DNA from: Gelatoporia subvermispora B | Taxonomy: Eukaryota > Basidiomycota > Agaricomycetes > Polyporales > Gelatoporiaceae | Direction of reading: 5' to 3' | Assembly: GCA_000320605.2 (NCBI GenBank) | Contig: KB445792.1 | Location: 2,442,717-2,506,716, forward strand | Length of the DNA stretch: 64,000 bases | Part shown: positions 11,546-22,967 of the stretch, piece after piece | Layout: each line of letters begins with the position of its first letter | How positions within the stretch are numbered: position 1 is the first letter of the stretch | Notes under the pieces: generated by a model | Databases searched by the model: none | What the model saw: only the letters and a program-made list of their open reading frames with translations | What the model was told of the DNA's origin: nothing | Made by a program: the position numbers and the translations under genes

Positions 11546-13686
11546 CTATGTCGCAAACTGCGAACTTGCGCGCAGCCTTGCGCCGATCTTCCAGAATATG
11601 AAGCTATCGAAGTAGTTCGTCAGTCCCCGAACAAATCGAACACTTCCCGAATACTCACGGCAACGGCGCCATGAGCGTGGCGAGGCCCGCGAGGAGCGCA
11701 GTCGCGCCGACCGTGCCCAGCCTGTTATACATCGCGCCTGCAAACAGAGGGAACGCTGCGGCGAACGTGCTCCTCAGCGCGCTGTTCGCCGCCATCGCGC
11801 TCGCGGCGACGGGGCGGTACGCCGTGACGAGGTACGTGAACGTACTCGCGAACACCCAGAGCACGCCTGCGCCGAACGGCACAGACGCGATAATGGGAAC
11901 GATCCACGGCACGGCGGGGTACGTCGTGAACGCGAGCCAGAACAGGCCGAGCGGGACGAGCACGCCGCCGACCTGGCCCATCACGAGGCGCGTCTCCGGT
12001 GGCGGATTCCCCCCGTACTTGGCCGCCTCGCGCCGGTTGTACCGGTTCCAGAGCGGCTGGAGCGCAACGGCGAGCGCCATCCCGATGCCCATCCCGAGAA
12101 ACGCGAGCCCGGTCGACTGCACGTTGAAGCCGTGCTTCTGCTCGAAGATGATGGGCCAGGCTTGGAAGGCGAGGTAGAGGATGCCGAGGACGAGCGAGGT
12201 CCTGCGGGGGGTGAGCGGGGCACGGGTATGGCAGGGCGAGCACTTACCAGATGTCGAGTGCGAGGGCCATGCGGTCGAAGAGGACCAGCTCTGCGTGTGC
12301 AAGTGAGGGGGATAGCGTGGTGGAGGAGTGGCGGCGGCTTACTGAAGGGGACGTAACAGCTGAGGAGGATCATGCGGTAGACGCTCTTGTCCTGCCGCTC
12401 GATTGGCGCGTAATACCTGTCGTCGCCCGTCTGCTTGCGTAGCCTGCGACGATCAATTATGAGTACGAATTGTCGCGTATGCCGTCATTGAGCGAGAGCT
12501 GCCTCACCGTCGTGCCTTGCGCTTCAAAATGATGGGCTCGTATGTCTCCGGGACGATCTGTACAAAGAGACTTATAAGCGTTGACCTTGTATGAAGCAGA
12601 GGCGGGACACGTACGAATACGAGGCAGAGGACGAGGACAAACTGCCAGATCAGCAGGACCCTGTACGTCCAACGCCAGTCGACGTTCTGTGTAGAAATGA
12701 GTGGCTATATGCGCTGCAAATACGACGAAACCCACTTGGTTAATGAACCTGGCGCATATAATCAATGTTAACTGCAGTTCTTCGAAACTGCATATGAAAA
12801 CACGATACTCACCCCGAGATTAGGGGCCCCGCCACGGGCCCAATGAAGACACAAAGGGTGTATATTGCCATTGGACTGCAATATATCAGTTTTCATTCCG
12901 ACAGCACATATACCGTGACGGTAATGCTCACTTGGCAACCTTCTCATTCGTGTAGAGGTCGCCGACACTCCCTCCAGCGACACTGAGGAACGCAGACGCA
13001 CAGAAGCCCGTGATGAACCGGAAGACGAGGAAGGTTGCTACAAAATCCGTTAGCACGGGAATATCCGACAGAAGTGGTTATATGCGCTCACCGATGTTGG
13101 GCGCAAACGCGGTCGGCCATGTCAGTGCGAAGAAGAGAAAGTAGGAGATTTGGTAGACGATGTTCCTGCCGTACACCTCCGACAGAGGCCCCACCAGGAG
13201 TGGTCCGAGGCCTGCGGCGAATTTGATTAACGAGTGATAGCCTAGCGGATGCAAGCTGCGTACCTAGCCCCTCGACATACAGACTAATGCTCAGGATGGT
13301 CACTTCGTGCGAGGTATGGAACGTGCTCGAGAGCCCCTCTTCCGTGAAGGATGCCTGCAGCGCCGCACCAAGACGAGGCAGCTTCAGCAAACGTCGGTAA
13401 TGCGACACACAAATTGACGACGCACCATGGATGATGCGCATGTCGCGCAAAGACCCGCGATCGAAATAATCAGGACGACGATGGATTTCCTGATTGCAGA
13501 CAGCTTCTTGGGGTTGTCCTCTGGCTCGAGGAAGACGCGATACGGGTCGCGGGCCTTATCGTTTGCAAGTGGGTCTACATTCGAATTTGAGTAAGTAGAG
13601 TCGGGGGAGGGGACGCGGGCAGGCGGCTGCTTTTCCGCGTCTGCCTGCGCTTGGGCGGCGAATGTCTCAGAGGATTTGCGAGACAT
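11546..13686 (-). CDS. MFS transporter, DHA1 (drug/polyamine:H+ antiporter) type
   Basis: Twelve exons (13426-13686, 13264-13354, 13092-13211, 12932-13037, 12813-12875, 12736-12748, 12615-12686, 12508-12557, 12343-12443, 12248-12290, 11659-12201, 11546-11603) give 506 residues in one frame. Exon 6 is only 13 nt. A disordered ~65-residue cytosolic N-terminus precedes 12 predicted helices. The loop LGPLLVGPLSEVYGRN is the MFS motif A of the DHA1 group, and the following ..GFCASAFLSVAGGSVGD also fits. The middle loop carries ETYEPIILKRKARRLRKQTGDDRYYAP, typical of fungal plasma-membrane TPO/FLR-like carriers. Substrate cannot be told from sequence; drug, polyamine or siderophore export are all possible. 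Confidence 0.88.
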
Positions 13687-15424
13687 GAGATAGCATGGAC
13701 GATGTATTCGCGCTCTCGCTGCTTTTGAGCGAGGAGAGAGCGGAGCGAGATGGTGGGTGTGTTCTTCGTGGGAGAGATATGTTGGTCAGCCATCTGCGGG
13801 CAGGAGGCGGCCGCCACTCGCGGACTAGGCGTTGCGACCTGAGCCACTTGTCAAACATGGAGATTTCTCGCTGCACCTGCTCGCCAGAGAGCGCCCATGC
13901 ATGACGTCACGTGCTTCAGCTGACCCAATTTGGTCCTCGCTGCGTCTCCGATCCCGAGGAACGCCGCCCCGCATCTTCTTGCTCATTCACTGAACCCCAG
14001 CCGTGTATGCCTTCGACGTGCTCGACCTCCCTATGTGCGAGCGTGCACCCCTTCGAATCTGCTAGTCCAGACTCTCTGTCAGGTGTCCCGTCAAACTCGG
14101 AGACTCGTCGTTGCCCATTGTGGTGCAGGACCAGGCGGGAGCGGGAGTCCTTGATATGATCATCTCACTTTTCATACGGCTACACCTGCCGGTTGATGCT
14201 GGTGAGCACTGAAGTAATGATACTTCACGCACGCCTGCATAGTCTGTCTGTGTACAGCGCGTCATCTTGCTCAAGGTCACTGTGCCCAGAATAATAGGCG
14301 GACTCGGAGGACAATCACCATATTGTTGGGGATCCCAACGAAGTGGGAGCTCATCCTCCGCTCACTTAGTCGCTAGACTTGGAAATGCCGACCTGGTCCA
14401 GCGGGGCAACTCGGTCAGCTTATTATAGCAGTCGCGATTCTCTAGGATTCGCACAACTGCTATCCCCTTCTATCTGCGACGCTTCCTAAGCTTCTTGTAA
14501 GCACACAGCAAACCCTGCTTCACAGATCTACCGGCAAGGGATCTAATCTAATTGGCAATCCCAGCACTTGATGCTCGACCGGTGGCCTCAGCAACGTGCG
14601 ACGGTACTACCCGGTGTGTCCAACCCACTGACACGGCGTTCAACCGCTCCCGCTGCTGAAACCTTGGGCGGGAAGGGAACTGCTGAATCATATTGCTCAG
14701 CACTACATGCCGACTCGATGCACTCCACCATCCCCGAGAGGTTGACTAAGGGTATCGTGCGTAAGAACGTTGGTCTCGCTATCGGACCAGGTGCACCTTC
14801 AAAGCATCGTGGAGTGTACGGCCTGTACTGCAGGGGTGCTTCGAGCACGGGTACCCAGCATGTATCGAATGGCTGTCTGGCCAAGGCAGCGTCGAACTCA
14901 CTGATCGCCCAGCAACGTCGAAGGCGAATGCAGCTGGACTCAGAGGGCATCCACATCCAACCCTGATGGTGCTATATTACTCACAGTAGCACCTCGTTGG
15001 CCGAAGCACTGCGCGGTGCGAGACAGAAATGCAAAAATGTCTCATTCCCCTTGTTTCTGGACGCCTCGTTCACGACCCTGGGGGGCCGAATGCATCTGGC
15101 GTATCCGACTGAGACCGAGAGTAGCCGCGAGCAACTTGACGATGAACATCTCAGAGGCCACGCTAGGGGTTTTGGAAAATCATTTCTCCACGAGGAAGCT
15201 AGTTAACGTAGTTGTAAATGCTCTTAGCAAACAGTCTTAGCTATCGGTTGAACTGTGTGCGGTGGTAGGGCGCGATAATACGTTCCGGTCAGTCAGGCAG
15301 CTGCTACAATACGAGCGATTGCGATAGCATGTTATCAGTAACAGCGAGTAGTATACTTGCGCTCTGCCCAGCACCCGCAACCGAGTGTCTGCAGAAATAC
15401 ACGCCCCGCACACTCCAGCCCAGC
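13687..15424. other. gene-poor tract with coding-like fragments
   Basis: This 1.74 kb lies between the 5' end of the MFS gene and the 3' end of the uL24m gene. On the + strand some stretches look like worn coding sequence, for example YAFDVLDLPMCERAPLRI, VRCPVKLGDSSLPIVVQDQ (about 14000-14140) and NISEATLGVLENHF.TRKLVNVVV (about 15140-15230). Stops interrupt them, no domain is recognised and no splice model holds. The MFS promoter must lie in the left part. The rest may be a relic gene. Confidence 0.3.
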
Positions 15425-16730
15425 TCAAGCACGAGCACGGGGGACCACCTGGTTGGGCGCGTCCTCGAGGACGAGGTTCCGGAGGCGCGCATCCTCCTTG
15501 CGCTCCCTCCGTGCCTTGCGCTCTTTCTTGCGGAGCAGGCGCGCCTCGTCGCCGCGATGGCGCCAGCGGCGGAGCACCTCCGCCTTGCGCTCGTCCTCGA
15601 GGCGCAGCTTCCACTTGTGCGTCGCCTCCGCGCGCGCGATACCGCGCGTGCGGCCCTGCAGGTCGCGCAGCTCTGCCTTGACCATCTCCGTGAGCAGCCG
15701 CCGCCGGTACTCCTGGTACGCCTGCCAGCGCGCCTGCTTCTTCGCGCGCGAGTGCGGATTCGTGAGCTCCTTCGCGACGTGCACCTCCACCGGCACCGAC
15801 GGGTCGTACTCGGCGGCGTGCGGCGCGCGAAGCGTGGTGATGTACCACTGCTCCGAGGGCGGCGAGGGCACGGGCGCGTCGAGCGTCGAGGGGAGGGCCG
15901 GGGGTGTGTAGGTGACCTCGGTCACGACGTCCTTAAGCGTGTCATATGACGAGGCTAAGGGTGTGTGAGCATCCTAGAAGGTATGGAGTATGATGAGCGG
16001 TATACGTACGGTCGACTCTCCGAGGGCCGTTCGGCTTGGGCCATGGTATATGCAGACGGTCCTCAGGAAGTCCGGTCGACCCGGGGATTTTTGGTATGGT
16101 GCCCACAGCGTAGCGCTTCCATTCGAACCGGTGCAGTATAGGATGCCAGAACGGCTTGGAAGTTGATAACCGCGTGGCGAACACACTACATGACAAGAGC
16201 AGTGAGTTGATCATCTGGAAACCGCTTTGGGAGGACGCACGGAAGACGCTGCGGCTCCGTCTCGCCCTTCGCGGGTGGGAAGAGGAAATTCCCGCAAAAC
16301 AGTTGGCACCTCGAGTATGGCACCTGCCTGGACACGTTCTGCTTGCGGGGGTCGCTGTTCGCGCTCTGGTCCGCCTAGCCACACCAACCATACAAAAACA
16401 CACGAGCACGCTCAGCACACGCAATATCAAACGCCCCAAGCCGACAAAGTCACGCACCGACACGTTCTCCCTCTTCAAGAACACCCGGTTGCTGAACCTG
16501 TTGATCATGTGCACCTCATGGATCCCCCCCTCTTTGTCCCCCAGCAGTCGCACCTGATCTCCAGGCACAATATTCCAGTACTTGATCCTGTCCTTCGGCT
16601 TGGTGGGTTTCGCTATAGCCTTCGCGCCTTTCCGTTGGGCGACGAAGCGCGGGACGAGGAGGAGGTGCAGGAAGTCCTTCGTCCACCGGTGATGTGTCGG
16701 TAGGAGGTTATGTGTTCTCAGGGCCGGCAT
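15425..16730 (-). CDS. MRPL24: mitochondrial large-subunit ribosomal protein uL24m
   Basis: Four exons (16458-16730, 16241-16374, 16010-16185, 15425-15954) encode 370 residues. A short basic presequence is followed by the KOW-type segment YWNIVPGDQVRLLGDKEGG and the loop IHEVHMINRFSNRVFLKRENV, diagnostic of L24. Then comes a fungal mitochondrial extension with VPYSRCQLFCGNF, FEWKRYAVGT and LHIPWPKP. The C-terminal third is a long Arg/Glu/Lys/Ala-rich helix (residues ~255-370). uL24m binds rRNA early in mitoribosome large-subunit assembly; the yeast equivalent is called Mrpl40. Exon 4 uses a CCCTTAG acceptor; a nearby TTCTAG would break frame. Confidence 0.87.
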
Positions 16731-17356
16731 GGTGGAAATCCCTTGGCCTCAGAACCAAGCCCGTACAAGCCTCCAGGCGATAGAAACTAGTTGCAGCCGC
16801 CGCAGAGTTGTGCGTTCCTTGACCAGATCCGCGCACTTGAGCGCCTATGTACAGCGACTCGAAAATTAGCTTACGTAACGGAAACGAAGGCAGCCGAATC
16901 GGTTTGCTACGCGTTCGGTTCGATCAGTGAAGGAGAACGAACGGCTCGTCCGTTTGGGTTCATTGGTTGGCGAGCGGCATGTTCAACTACCGCAGTACTG
17001 CTACTGCACTGTGCAGGCTCGGACGATACTTCGGAGGTGAATCATAGACAATTGCATAGACTATACATGAATGTACGTGCAGTGAGATATGCTGGCATAG
17101 ATCTCTATATACAGTCCAATGAGGGGGATCAACCAATGGTACCGGTACCGTGAATGCAAGAGATGCTGAGGTTGGGTGGTAGAGCAAGCGTGGACATACA
17201 AAGCTGGACAGCGATCGAGCTCAACTGGACGCGGGATGGATAATGCAAGATCGGGATATGGGGACGGGAACGTTGATATGGATATAATAGAGTCAAGAAT
17301 AGAGATAGATGCCGACAAACAGATCGAAAGCTGCAGCGAAAGCGACGCCCGCCCGC
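16731..17356. other. intergenic, uL24m promoter and CDC14 3' UTR
   Basis: This 626 bp separates the uL24m start from the CDC14 stop (both -). The left part is presumably the uL24m promoter. The right part, purine-rich with gatatggatataatag near 17275, is probably the CDC14 3' UTR. No gene or RNA was recognised. Confidence 0.4.
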
Positions 17357-19623
17357 TCACGCCACCACGTCCGCGGCGCTGAAGCTGCTCCTTCTCCGTC
17401 TCGTGGGGCGCAGGCCTGGCCGCTCAGACTTTGTCCCAGGGACAACAACACCCGCCGCATTATTCGTCATCCATGCGCCTGCCGCGGCGACCGCAGACCT
17501 GACGCCGCCCTTCACCGGGCTTGCCGGGACAGTCGAAACCGTGTTAGTGTACCCGCGCTTGTGTGTCAGGGTGGGCAGCCGTGACGGCGTCGGCGACGGG
17601 GACTGTCGCAAACGTCTTGTGGTATTTGCATTCTCAGCTGAAGAGGTATCCTTCGCAGCAGCCGCAGTAGACCGCGCGGTAGTTCCGTTTGCCAGTCGTG
17701 GAATCTTGTTCGGGGCCTGTCCAGTTGCAGTAGTATTTGCATTTGTCTTCGAGAGCTTGGCAGCTCCTAGCACAGCGCCAACCTTGCGGACTGCCGCACT
17801 GGCTGCGGAGCGCGTCACGCGAGCAGGCCGCTGCTCCATGGAGGTGCTGGAACGTGTAGGGGCTGAGCGCGCCGAAGCGGGTTTGGCTCTTGTACGCCGT
17901 ACCACCGCAGGTGCGACATTCAGCGCAGGCAAGACATCCTCCGAGTCCTCTAGGTCAGAGTCCGATGCGACACGCTTCGCGGCGGGCGTCTTGCGCGGCT
18001 GGCCCGGGGGCGAGATCGCGCCCGCCTGTGCCGCGGCGCGAGCGACGTGTCGACTTGGTGTGACTGGGGGCACTGGTTCTGAGGCGGTGGACTCGACAAT
18101 AATGGCAGTGACGGTGTCATTCGTGACCTCCATCTCTTCGTCCGTCTCAGCTGGTGGTGTTGCTGGCGTTACGATAGCAGTTGTAGCAATTATTGTAGCG
18201 GATTGTGATCTCTTGATCTCGTCGAAAGCTGACCACTTGCACCATTCAAGCTGCTTGAGGTACATATATTGCTGTTGTGGACCAACCACGCTTCCGGGCC
18301 GCACTATTCGCATGAACGCGATAGCTTCCGTCGCTGTGAAACCGTATTTCCAGATCAAATAGGCTCCGATAAGGGTCCCAGTGCGACCCAATCCGGCTTT
18401 GCACTTGCGTACAGACAAGTTGAGCGTACGTGATGACATACTTATCTACTACACTCACATGTACGGCGACGACACCGCCTGCTTCAATGATGTCGTCAGC
18501 CATGTCGATGAATTTGCGCACAATCTCGTCCGTAGGGTTTGTGCCGTCATCAAAGTAGAGATCATAGTGATTGATGCCTCGTTCCAAGAAGAGCTGGCGG
18601 TCATATAGTGCGTTATTGAGCCGTACGACGAGCTTCACATTCTGTTTCTCGAAGTAATCTAGACAGTTGAGGAAGGGTGTGGGCAGTTTGCGCTGGAGAG
18701 CCAGGTTACCAGATTTTGCCGGAGATGGCGCTCCGGTACCAACCTGTTCCTCTTCTTGCTGTTTCTCTTTCTCCCTTTTGATCCAGTATGGATCAACTGG
18801 GGACGCGAACGCGATGAAGTTCGGCGTGAGCCAGTTCCAGTCGCCGTTCTCGACCTTCTCGTAGTACTCGTAGTCCTCGATGTCGAACTCATTCATGTCG
18901 CAGAGCCCATTCTGCATCGCCTTGTACAGACCCCAGAGGCAGTCCTGTATACTGAGGTTGAAGTCAGAGCGACCACGGCCCGCGTCTCGGAATGGCATGA
19001 ATTCCAGTTCGGCAATCGGATGGAAGGCTTCCCATGGCGGCCGTTGTTGCACTATCATCTATGCATGGTACTCAGCACACCTCATGTCGTAGCTGTTTGG
19101 AGGTATAGACATACCACATATAGACACATCAGCAGGGCCGCATTTGCTTTCCTACGAGGGTCAGTTGAAGAATATAGCACGAGCCGGTGTGACGCCAGTG
19201 TCTCGTCCTGAGCGTGACGGTCGTGTGAACGCCTAAATGGCCCTGAGACACTGCGGGCGTACCTGAAGTAGTTCGTGTATCAGGATGCATGCCTTGTACA
19301 CCATCGCCAGGTTCAATGGTCCCCAGTCCTCAAAGAACGACAAGTACACGAGCTGATCATCGATCGTGAAGTAGTAGTACTTTGCGTCTTCATCCGATAC
19401 GCCTGATGTTGACGGCTCCTTCGATCGCCGTAGTGGTGGAGCATATCCAGCCTCCGTTGTGATATGATTGAGGTACTCTGGACGAGGAGCCGGCTGGGGG
19501 AATGTTGTGAAGTATAACCTGTATTATGGTTGAATTTCGGCAAAGCGCCGGGCGTACTCCGATCGCATCGAGGCCAGCTTACCTGCCGCCAAAGTGACAC
19601 AGAGGCTCGCATTCGATAGCCAT
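17357..19623 (-). CDS. CDC14: CDC14-type dual-specificity protein phosphatase
   Basis: Five exons (19583-19623, 19263-19518, 19115-19207, 18459-19058, 17357-18403) give 678 residues. The N-terminal pseudo-phosphatase half has GRLYFTTFPQPAPRP, YYYFTIDDQLVYLSFFEDWGP, and SSTDPRRKANAALLMCLYV followed by QRRPPW-like QQRPPWEAFHPIAE. The catalytic half carries the P-loop HCKAGLGRTGT with nucleophile C331 and R337; the intron before it cuts exactly between His and Cys. The tail (~residue 400 on) is disordered and Ser/Thr/Ala/Lys-rich, as usual for CDC14, where it carries localisation and phosphorylation sites. CDC14 reverses CDK phosphorylation at mitotic exit or septation. It is divergent from the MBP1-like gene. 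Confidence 0.95.
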
Positions 19624-20442
19624 CGCGAGATATGAGAGAAATGGCGATGGCTGCGAAAGCGAGATAGTGAGTGTCGCGACGAAAGAGGAGAGCTGTCGCG
19701 GCGTGGCTGAACGCGCTGTGAAGCCGGGTCACGGGACCGACACGAGGATGCGGCACGCGCGCCACGCCCGTGCGGGAGCAGGCAGTCTTTCGCTCTGCCT
19801 CGCGTATTCCATCCGACTAAAAACCGATGTGGCATCGTTTTCATAGGACCGCTGCGCGCCTGGAGTTGAGAAGAATAGCATTTCAGATGCATATGAGGAG
19901 TTGTTTCCCGCCCAATGAGACGTGCAGTATCGTCCAGCTTGAGATCACGAGCTAGCCGAGGCTCCGAACTTTGCCCAACGATTCCAGCGAGCGAGCGGGT
20001 AGAAAGTCTGTCCCTCGGGCAGATGAGACGCTAATTCGGGACCATACGACTAGGATTAATTGTGACTCTGCCTGCGCTAAGTTTCAGACCGAGATGTGAT
20101 GGGCGGCTCCTGGGATACCCACCAGACTATGATAGGGCGCCTATTGATCCGCTGCGGCAGGAGTCGAGCCATTGGCCTTGTTCGTCGCGTTTAGTTGTGA
20201 GAGCATTGAGATGTAATAACTCCGCCTCGTTTGCACGATATAGTGAGGGTTATTGTAGTGCGGCGGCAAGAAGAGGTCAGAAAACGGCCTGACGTCGACG
20301 GCATGGACGATAGGGGGACGCGGTGGCGCGACGCGTCCCGGGACGCGTCGAGCAGTCAGCCTGCTCTGCGACTCTCACGAATCCCTGGCCAAATTCAGTA
20401 CCTCAGATTAATACTCTCAATTTACACTCGAACTAAGCAGTC
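19624..20442. promoter_or_regulatory. shared spacer between divergent CDC14 and MBP1-like genes
   Basis: An 819 bp spacer lies between the two ATGs. It includes GC-rich stretches near CDC14 and the double MCB palindrome at 20329-20350 near the MBP1-like gene. No credible coding exon was found in it. The frames open near 19650-19890 on the - strand lie upstream of the CDC14 ATG and have no family match. Confidence 0.6.
20329..20350. promoter_or_regulatory. perfect 22-bp palindrome with two MluI cell-cycle boxes (MCB)
   Basis: ACGCGT occurs at 20331-20336 and again at 20343-20348, flanking a CCCGGG core, so the whole 22 bp equals its own reverse complement. ACGCGT is the known target of the MBF complex (Mbp1/Swi6; Res1/2-Cdc10). 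The site lies 93 bp upstream of the start codon of an MBP1-family gene. I infer autoregulation; influence on CDC14 is also possible. Confidence 0.6.
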
Positions 20443-22820
20443 ATGCCTGAAGGCCAGATCTTCAAGGTGTGCAGGGTTCACACGATGATGATCCATTGAC
20501 TCTCAGCTGGCCCCTTTCCGCAGGCGACGTACAGCGGGATCCCCGTGTACGAGATGTGCGTTGGGGGTGACAGTTATTCACATCAAACGTTAACAAATTT
20601 CCTTAGGATGTGCAAGAGTGTGGCAGTGATGCGCCGAAGGGCTGATTCGTGGCTGAACGCGACGCAAATTCTCAAGGTCGCAGGCTTCGACAAGCCCCAG
20701 CGGACCCGCATCCTCGAGCGCGAGGTGCAGAAAGGAGAGCACGAAAAGGTCCAGGGAGGCTACGGCAAATACCAAGGTGCGCATCAAGCGTCGCTCGTCC
20801 AAACTCTCAACCTAAGCTTCCGCGCACACACAGGCACTTGGATCCCCCTTGAAAGGGGTTTACAGCTATGCAAACTTTACAATTGCGAGCAGCTCCTTCG
20901 ACCGCTTATGGATTTCCAGCCCGAAGCCAAGAGCCCACCACTCGCGCCAAAGCATCTCGTCGCGTCCGCGGCCGGGAAGCCGAGCTCGCGCAAGGCGGCC
21001 GCAGACGGTGCGGCGGCTTCGACGATCAGCACACGCTCGTCGCGGCGGCAACAGAACGACACAGTGGAAGGGTCAGAGATGGGCACACTGTCTGCACGGG
21101 CGTCGGACGACGGATCCATGACGCCCTCACCGTCGGAGGCATCGTCGAGCTCGCGGACGCCCTCGCCGATCCGGAGCAGCCCCGCGCAGTCGGGGATCGT
21201 CTCGAATGGCGCGGCCGAGTACCGCTCGGAGTCTCCGGAGCCGCCACGCAAGCGAAAGCACCGGGTGGCGCAGGATGAGTGGGAGGAGTTGGACCGCGAG
21301 CGCGGCGCGAATGGCCTCAGCGACCCGTCGACATACGGGGATCAGATCTTGGAGTACTTCATCTCAGACACGAACCAGATTCCGGACATCCTGATCAAGC
21401 CGCCAGCGGATTTCGAACCGAATATGGCGATCGACGACGACGGGCATACGGCGCTGCACTGGGCGAGCGCAATGGGCCGGATCCGCATCGTCAAGCTGCT
21501 GCTGACCGCGGGGGCAGATATCTTCAAGGTCAACAAGGCGGGACAAACGGCACTGATGCGGAGCGTCATGTTCGCGAACAATTACGACGTGCGCAAGTTC
21601 CCGGAGCTGTACGAGCTCCTGCACCGCTCGACGCTCAACATCGACAACAGCAATCGTACGGTGTTCCACCACATTGTGGACGTCGCTATGTCCAAAGGAA
21701 AGACACACGCGGCGCGATACTACATGGAGACGGTGCTCAATCGACTCGCGGACTACCCCCGCGAATTGGCGGATATCATCAATTTCCAGGACGAAGACGG
21801 GGAGACAGCGCTGACGTTGGCTGCGCGCTGCAGGAGCAAGCGACTTGTAAAGATCCTCATTGACCATGGCGCCGACCCGAAGATTGCGAACCGGGACGGC
21901 AAGACGACGGAGGACTACATCCTCGAAGACGAAAGATTCCGATCCTCACCAGTGCTGCCGTCGCGCTCGATGGGCATGTCCTTCCGCAATGCTCAAGCGG
22001 CGTATCCCCCTCCTGGCGCGCCGTCGTATTACGCGTTCGCTCCTGCGAACGGGGACCGACCGCCCCTACATTACTCGGTAACGGGTCAGAAGGCCGCGAC
22101 GCGCTGTGTGAACGACGCGACGATGATGCTGGATAGCCTCGCGTCGTCGTTCGACCAGGAGCTGCGCGACAAGGAACGCGACATGGCGCAGGCGAGCGCG
22201 CTGCTGACGAACATCCAGCAGGAGATCCTCGAGAGCCAGCGCACGGTCGGGCAGCTCCGCGCGCAGGCGCAGACGCTCCCGCAGACGAAGCAGCAGCTGC
22301 AGACGCTCGAGGAGGAGCTGCGCTCGAAGATGGGCAAGCGGTACCGCCTCGGGTGGGAGAAGTGGGTCAAGGACGAGGAGGACCGCGAGAAGGCGCTGCT
22401 CGACGCCAACGGGGGCGAGCTCCCGCTCGCCGCGGACGAAGACATCTCGGATTTGCGTGAGCTGTACAAGGAGCTCCCGGCGGATCAGGACAAGATTCGT
22501 GAGGAGTGCGAACGCCTGCGCGGTGACCTGACGGTGCACAAGAAACGGCGGACAGAGATGTTCGACGAGCTCGTCAAGTTCCAGTCGGAGGCGGGTACTA
22601 GTGGGCGCATCGCGGATTACCGACGCTTGATTGCTGCGGGGTGCGGCGGCCTACCTCCGGAAGAACTTGACAACATGGTCTACATACTTTATGAGGTGCG
22701 TTCGTAGCCTGTGCAGTCCACGCTCACTCTCTGATACATGTCTAGACTCTGGAAATGGAGGGGCCTTCGCAGGACGTTGCTGCCACGAATGGCGGCGCAG
22801 CCCCACATCTATGGCTGTAG
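20443..22820 (+). CDS. MBP1: MBP1-type APSES/ankyrin transcription factor (MBF subunit)
   Basis: Five exons (20443-20466, 20524-20555, 20607-20776, 20834-22695, 22746-22820) encode 720 residues. The APSES/KilA-N DNA-binding domain spans about 8-100: [56 protein letters not shown] and IPLERG. A disordered Ser/Pro/Ala linker precedes ankyrin repeats (~270-440; DDDGHTALHWASAMGRIRIV, NKAGQTALMRSV, DEDGETALTLAA). A coiled coil follows (~510-650) and a short C-terminus, TLEMEGPSQDV. In yeasts this family forms MBF and drives G1/S genes through MCB sites. The 22696-22745 intron removes an otherwise early stop and adds the last 25 codons; this splice fits the family but is an inference. The promoter carries two MCBs. 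Confidence 0.93.
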
Positions 22821-22967
22821 AATTCCAGTGCTGCCTGGTCCCTCGCCTTTCCTTCACGGGGTATGGAGTTGGTCATCTATTTAGGTCGTTCGTCTATTGT
22901 GTAACTCGTAATATGTATAACTTGGTGTATTGCCCGGACTCCCAGCTCATGATACAAAATTGCACGG

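Noticed and set aside
15329..15949. 206-codon frame on + opposite the uL24m gene
   Set aside because: It is the mirror of the Arg/Glu-rich uL24m C-terminus; the minus-strand reading gives a proper family match.
17403..18362. 319-codon open frame on + inside the CDC14 gene
   Set aside because: It is the antisense of the low-complexity CDC14 tail. Its composition mirrors GC-rich codon bias and it shows no domain.
22066..22539. 157-codon Arg/Leu/Ala frame on - within the MBP1-type gene
   Set aside because: It is the antisense shadow of the coiled-coil coding region; highly biased composition and no start context or homology.
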